Positions 60,241 through 64,000 of a stretch of 64,000 nucleotides of DNA are shown here, in pieces. Position 1 is the first letter of the stretch, and the number at the start of each line of letters is the position of its first letter. The notes under the pieces were generated by a model. It was not told where the DNA came from. It did no database searches and saw only the letters and a program-made list of their open reading frames with translations. The stretch comes from Closterium sp. NIES-65 (lineage: Eukaryota > Streptophyta > Zygnematophyceae > Desmidiales > Closteriaceae), in the NCBI GenBank assembly GCA_948144175.1, contig CANXME010002158.1, positions 186,001 to 250,000 of the forward strand. The letters run 5' to 3'. Position numbers and translations under genes: made by a program.

Positions 60241-63200
60241 ATACGCATGCTTCGTGTCGGACGCATGCTTGTGTCCGGACGCATGCTTGTGTCCGGACGC
60301 ATGCTTGTGTCTCGGACGCATGCTTGTGTCCGGACGCATGCTTGTGTCCGGACGCATGCTTGTGTCCGGACGCATGCTTGTGTCTGGACGCATGCTTGTG
60401 TCCCTCGGTGGTCGCATGCTTGTGTCCGGACGCATGCTTGTGTCCGGACGCATGCTTGTGTCCGGACGCATGCTTGTGTCCGGACGCATGCTTTTGTCTG
60501 GACGCATGCTTGTGTCGGCTTAGATCGCATGCTTGTGTTCGGACGCATGCTTGTGTCCGGACGCATGCTTGTGTCCGGACGCATGCTTGTGTCCGGACGC
60601 ATGCTTGTGTCGCGGACGCATGCTTGTGTCCGGACGCATGCTTAGTGTCCGGACGCATGCTTGTGTCCTGGACGCATGCTTGTGTCCGGACGCATGCTTG
60701 TGCTTCCGGATGAACGCATGCTTGTGTCGGACGCATGCTTGTGTCCGGTCGCATGCTTGTGTCGGACGCACTGCTTGTGTCGGACGCATGCTTGTGTCCG
60801 ACGCATGCTTTGTGTCTCCGGACGCATGCTTGTGTCCGGTACAGCATGCTTGTGTCATGGCGCATGCTTTGTGTCCGGACGCATGCTTTGTCCTCGGACG
60901 CATGCTTGTGTCCGGACGCATGCTTGTGTCCGGACGCATGCTTGTGTCCGGACGCATGCTTGTGTCCGGACGCATGCTTGTGTCCGGACGCATGCTTGTG
61001 TCCGGACGCATGCTTGTGTCCGGACGCATGCTTGTGTCCGGACGCATGCTTGTGTCCGGACGCATGCTTGTGTCCGGACGCATGCTTGTGTCCGGACGCA
61101 TGCTTGTGTCCGGACGCATGCTTGTGTCCGGACGCATGCTTGTGTCCGGACGCATGCTTGTGTCCGGACGCATGCTTGTGTCCGGACGCATGCTTGTGTC
61201 CGGACGCATGCTTGTGTCCGGACGCATGCTTGTGTCCGGACGCATGCTGCTTGTGTCCGGACGCATGCTTGTGTCCGGACGCATGCTTGTGTCCGGACGC
61301 ATGCTTGTGTCCGGACGCATGCTTGTGTCCGGACGCATGCTTGTGTCCGGACGCATGCTTGTGTCCGGACGCATGCTTGTGTCCGGACGCATGCTTGTGT
61401 CCGGACGCATGCTTGTGTCCGGACGCATGCTTGTGTCCGGACGCATGCTTGTGTCCGGACGCATGCTTGTGTCCGGACGCATGCTTGTGTCCGGACGCAT
61501 GCTTGTGTCCGGACGCATGCTTGTGTCCGGACGCATGCTTGTGTCCGGACGCATGCTTGTGTCCGGACGCATGCTTGTGTCCGGACGCATGCTTGTGTCC
61601 GGACGCATGCTTGTGTCCGGACGCATGCTTGTGTCCGGACGCATGCTTGTGTCCGGACGCATGCTTGTGTCCGGACGCATGCTTGTGTCCGGACGCATGC
61701 TTGTGTCCGGACGCATGCTTGTGTCCGGACGCATGCTTGTGTCCGGACGCATGCTTGTGTCCGGACGCATGCTTGTGTCCGGACGCATGCTTGTGTCCGG
61801 ACGCATGCTTGTGTCCGGACGCATGCTTGTGTCCGGACGCATGCTTGTGTCCGGACGCATGCTTGTGTCCGGACGCATGCTTGTGTCCGGACGCATGCTT
61901 GTGTCCGGACGCATGCTTGTGTCCGGACGCATGCTTGTGTCCGGACGCATTGCTTGTGTCGCGGACGCATGCTTGTGTCCGGACGCATGCTTGTGTCCGG
62001 ACGCATGCTTTGTGTCCGGACGCATGCTTGTGTCCGGACGATGCTTGTGTCCGGACGCATGCTTGATGTCCGGACGCATGCCTTGGGTCCGGTCAGCGAT
62101 GCTTGTGTCCGGACGCCATGCTTGTGTCCGGACGCATGCGTTGTGTCCGGACGCATGCTTTGTGCGGACGCATGCTTGTGTCCGGACGCATGCTTGTGTC
62201 CGGACGCATGCTTGTGTCCGGACGCATGCTTGTGTGCGGACGCATGCTTGTGTCCGGACGCATGCTTGTGTCCGGACGCATGCTTGTGTCCGGACGCATG
62301 CTGTGTCGGACGCATGCTTGTGTCTCGGACGCATGTTGTGTACGACGCATGCTTGTGTCCGGACGCATGCTTGTGTGCGGACGCATGCTTGTGTCGGACG
62401 CATGCTTGTGTCCGGACGCATGCTTGTGTGTCGGAGCATGCTTGTCTGTGGACGCATGCTTGTGTCCGGTACGCTATGCTTGTGTCCGCGACGCATGCTT
62501 GAGGTCCGGTCGCATGCTTGGTGTCCGGGACGCATGCTTGTGTCCGGACGCATGCTTGTGTCCGGTACGCAGCTTGTGTCCGGACGCATGCTTGTGTCCG
62601 GACGCATGCTTGTGTCGGACGCATGCTTGTGTCCGGACGCATGCTTGTGTCCGGACGCATGCTTGTGTCCGGACGCATGCTTGTGTCCGGACGCATGCTT
62701 GTGTCCGGACGCATGCTTGTGTCCGGACGCATGCTTGTGTCCGGACGCATGCTTGTGTCCGGACGCATGCTTGTGTCCGGACGCATGCTTGTGTCCGGAC
62801 GCATGCTTGTGTCCGGACGCATGCTTGTGTCCGGACGCATGCTTGTGTCCGGACGCATGCTTGTGTCCGGACGCATGCTTGTGTCCGGACGCATGCTTGT
62901 GTCCGGACGCATGCTTGTGTCCGGACGCATGCTTGTGTCCGGACGCATGCTTGTGTCCGGACGCATGCTTGTGTCCGGACGCATGCTTGTGTCCGGACGC
63001 ATGCTTGTGTCCGGACGCATGCTTGTGTCCGGACGCATGCTTGTGTCCGGACGCATGCTTGTGTCCGGACGCATGCTTGTGTCCGGACGCATGCTTGTGT
63101 CCGGACGCATGCTTGTGTCCGGACGCATGCTTGTGCTTTTTTCCGGACGCATGCTTGCCTGTCCGGAAGCGATGCTTGTGTCCGGGCACGCATGCTTGTG

Positions 63201-63955
63201 TCCGGCCGCATGCTTGTGGTCCGGACGCATGCTTGTGTCTGGGACGCATGCTTGTGTCCGGACGCATGCCTTGTGTCCGGACGCATGCTTGTTGTCCGGA
63301 CGCATGCCTGGTGGTCCGGACGCATGCGTGTTGTCCGGAAGGCATGCTTTGAGTCCGGGTCGCAAGTGCTTGTGGTCCGGACGCAGAGGTGCTTGTGTCC
63401 GGACGCATGCTTGTGTCCGGACGCCTGCTTGTGTCCCGGTACGCATGCTTGTGTTCGGAACGCATGCTTGTGTCCGGACGGCATGCTTCTGTGTCCGGAC
63501 GCATGCTTGGAGTCCGTGTCTGCATCGCTTGTGTCCCGGACGCCTATGGTGTGTGACGGACGCATGCTTGTGTCCGGACGCATGCTTGTGTGCGGACGCA
63601 TGCTTGTGTCCGGACGCATTGCTTTGTGTCCGGAAGCATGCTTGTGTCCGGGACGCAGTGTGAAATGACTTGTAGTGCGGACGCATGCTTGTGTCCCGGA
63701 CGCATGCTTAGGTCCGGTCTGCATGCTTGTGTCCGGCACGCATGCTTGTGTCCGGACGCATGCTTGTGTCCGGACGCAGTGCTTGTGTCCCAGGACGCAT
63801 GCTTGTGTCCAGGACGCATGCTTGTGTCCGGACGCATGCTTGTGTCCGGACGCATGCTTGTGTCCGACGCATGCTTGTGTCCGGACGCATGCTTGTGTCC
63901 GGACGCATGCTGTGTTTCGGACGCATGCTGTGTCCCGTACGCCATGCTTGTGGTG
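60241..63955. repeat. Array B, right edge: perfect blocks alternating with indel-rich blocks
   Basis: Indel-rich blocks (60,241-60,898; 61,949-62,615; 63,133-63,955) alternate with nearly perfect ones (60,899-61,948, with one 3-bp insertion at about 61,248; 62,616-63,132). A few short stretches are hard to align to the unit, for example 60,407-60,414 and 63,660-63,677. Confidence 0.8.
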
Positions 63956-64000
63956 TGTTATAGTCACAGTAGGCTCCAATGTGCCTAAAACGAAAGATAG
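63956..64000 (-). repeat. Second copia-family LTR, cut by the window end
   Basis: From TGTTATAG at 63956 the sequence follows the copia LTR for 45 bases, with one substitution (gtgcctaaaa against gtgcttaaaa). Orientation is the same as at 7648. It is either a solo LTR or the edge of another element, and the window does not show which. Confidence 0.9.

Larger units (their letters stand above)
21323..63955. repeat. 18-bp satellite array B
   Basis: This is the continuation of array A beyond the copia element: about 42.6 kb, or some 2,370 units of the same 18-mer in the same orientation. It is not uniform. A substitution-rich edge, an indel-rich zone, an in-phase zone with sparse variants, a nearly perfect core and a patchy right edge follow each other (separate entries). 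There is no gene, spacer pattern or other inserted element within it. Open frames up to about 13,000 codons exist on both strands only because the unit length is divisible by three and lacks stops. Confidence 0.97.

Noticed and set aside
21243..60602. Open reading frames of about 11,000 to 13,000 codons on both strands across the satellite
   Set aside because: They follow from an 18-bp unit divisible by three and lacking stops. All six frames are open alike, with only hexapeptide repeats and no domain, start context or codon signal.
21323..63955. Telomeric repeat
   Set aside because: The 18-mer does not resemble known TTAGGG-like telomere units and is interrupted by full retrotransposons. 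A subtelomeric location is possible but not shown.

Overview
This window is repetitive nuclear DNA from a eukaryote. About 50.3 kb of the 64 kb (roughly 79%) is a tandem array of the 18-bp unit GTCCGGACGCATGCTTGT. The rest is LTR-retrotransposon sequence. I see no cellular host gene, rRNA, tRNA or CRISPR array. The elements (a Ty1/copia and a chromodomain-bearing Ty3/gypsy, both with primer sites resembling the 3' end of initiator tRNA-Met) fit a green plant or alga or another lineage rich in LTR elements. I cannot name the species.

Layout. 1-7647: satellite array A, about 425 units, entering from the left edge. 7648-21322: one full-length Ty1/copia element on the minus strand, with a 5-bp target duplication (gtgtc), LTRs of 834 and 833 bp, a perfect primer-binding site and a polypurine tract. 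9792-16948, inside it: a complete plus-strand Ty3/gypsy chromovirus with 621-bp LTRs and a 5-bp target duplication (ccatc), sitting in the copia reverse-transcriptase coding region. 21323-63955: satellite array B, about 2,370 units, with a nearly perfect core (29,971-60,240, three 8-bp irregularities) and degenerate edges. 63956-64000: the first 45 bases of another copia LTR in the same orientation, cut by the window end.

History read from the sequence: the copia element entered the satellite, then the gypsy element entered the copia. Both events look recent. I find one substitution between the gypsy LTRs and one single-base indel between the copia LTRs. The gypsy element carries Gag (coiled coil, Gag core, zinc knuckle) and Pol (protease, RT with YLDD, RNase H, integrase with HHCC and D,D35E, GPF module, chromodomain). 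It looks potentially mobile except for an unusual gag-pol arrangement. The copia polyprotein is broken twice: by the gypsy insertion and by a frameshift at an A5 run near its C-terminus.

The points most worth a second look are: a duplicated two-hairpin block with compensatory base changes in the gypsy 5' leader; the gag-pol junction of that element; the extreme homogeneity and six-frame openness of the satellite; the regional organisation of satellite variants; and a second copia LTR at nearly the same phase of the 18-bp unit.
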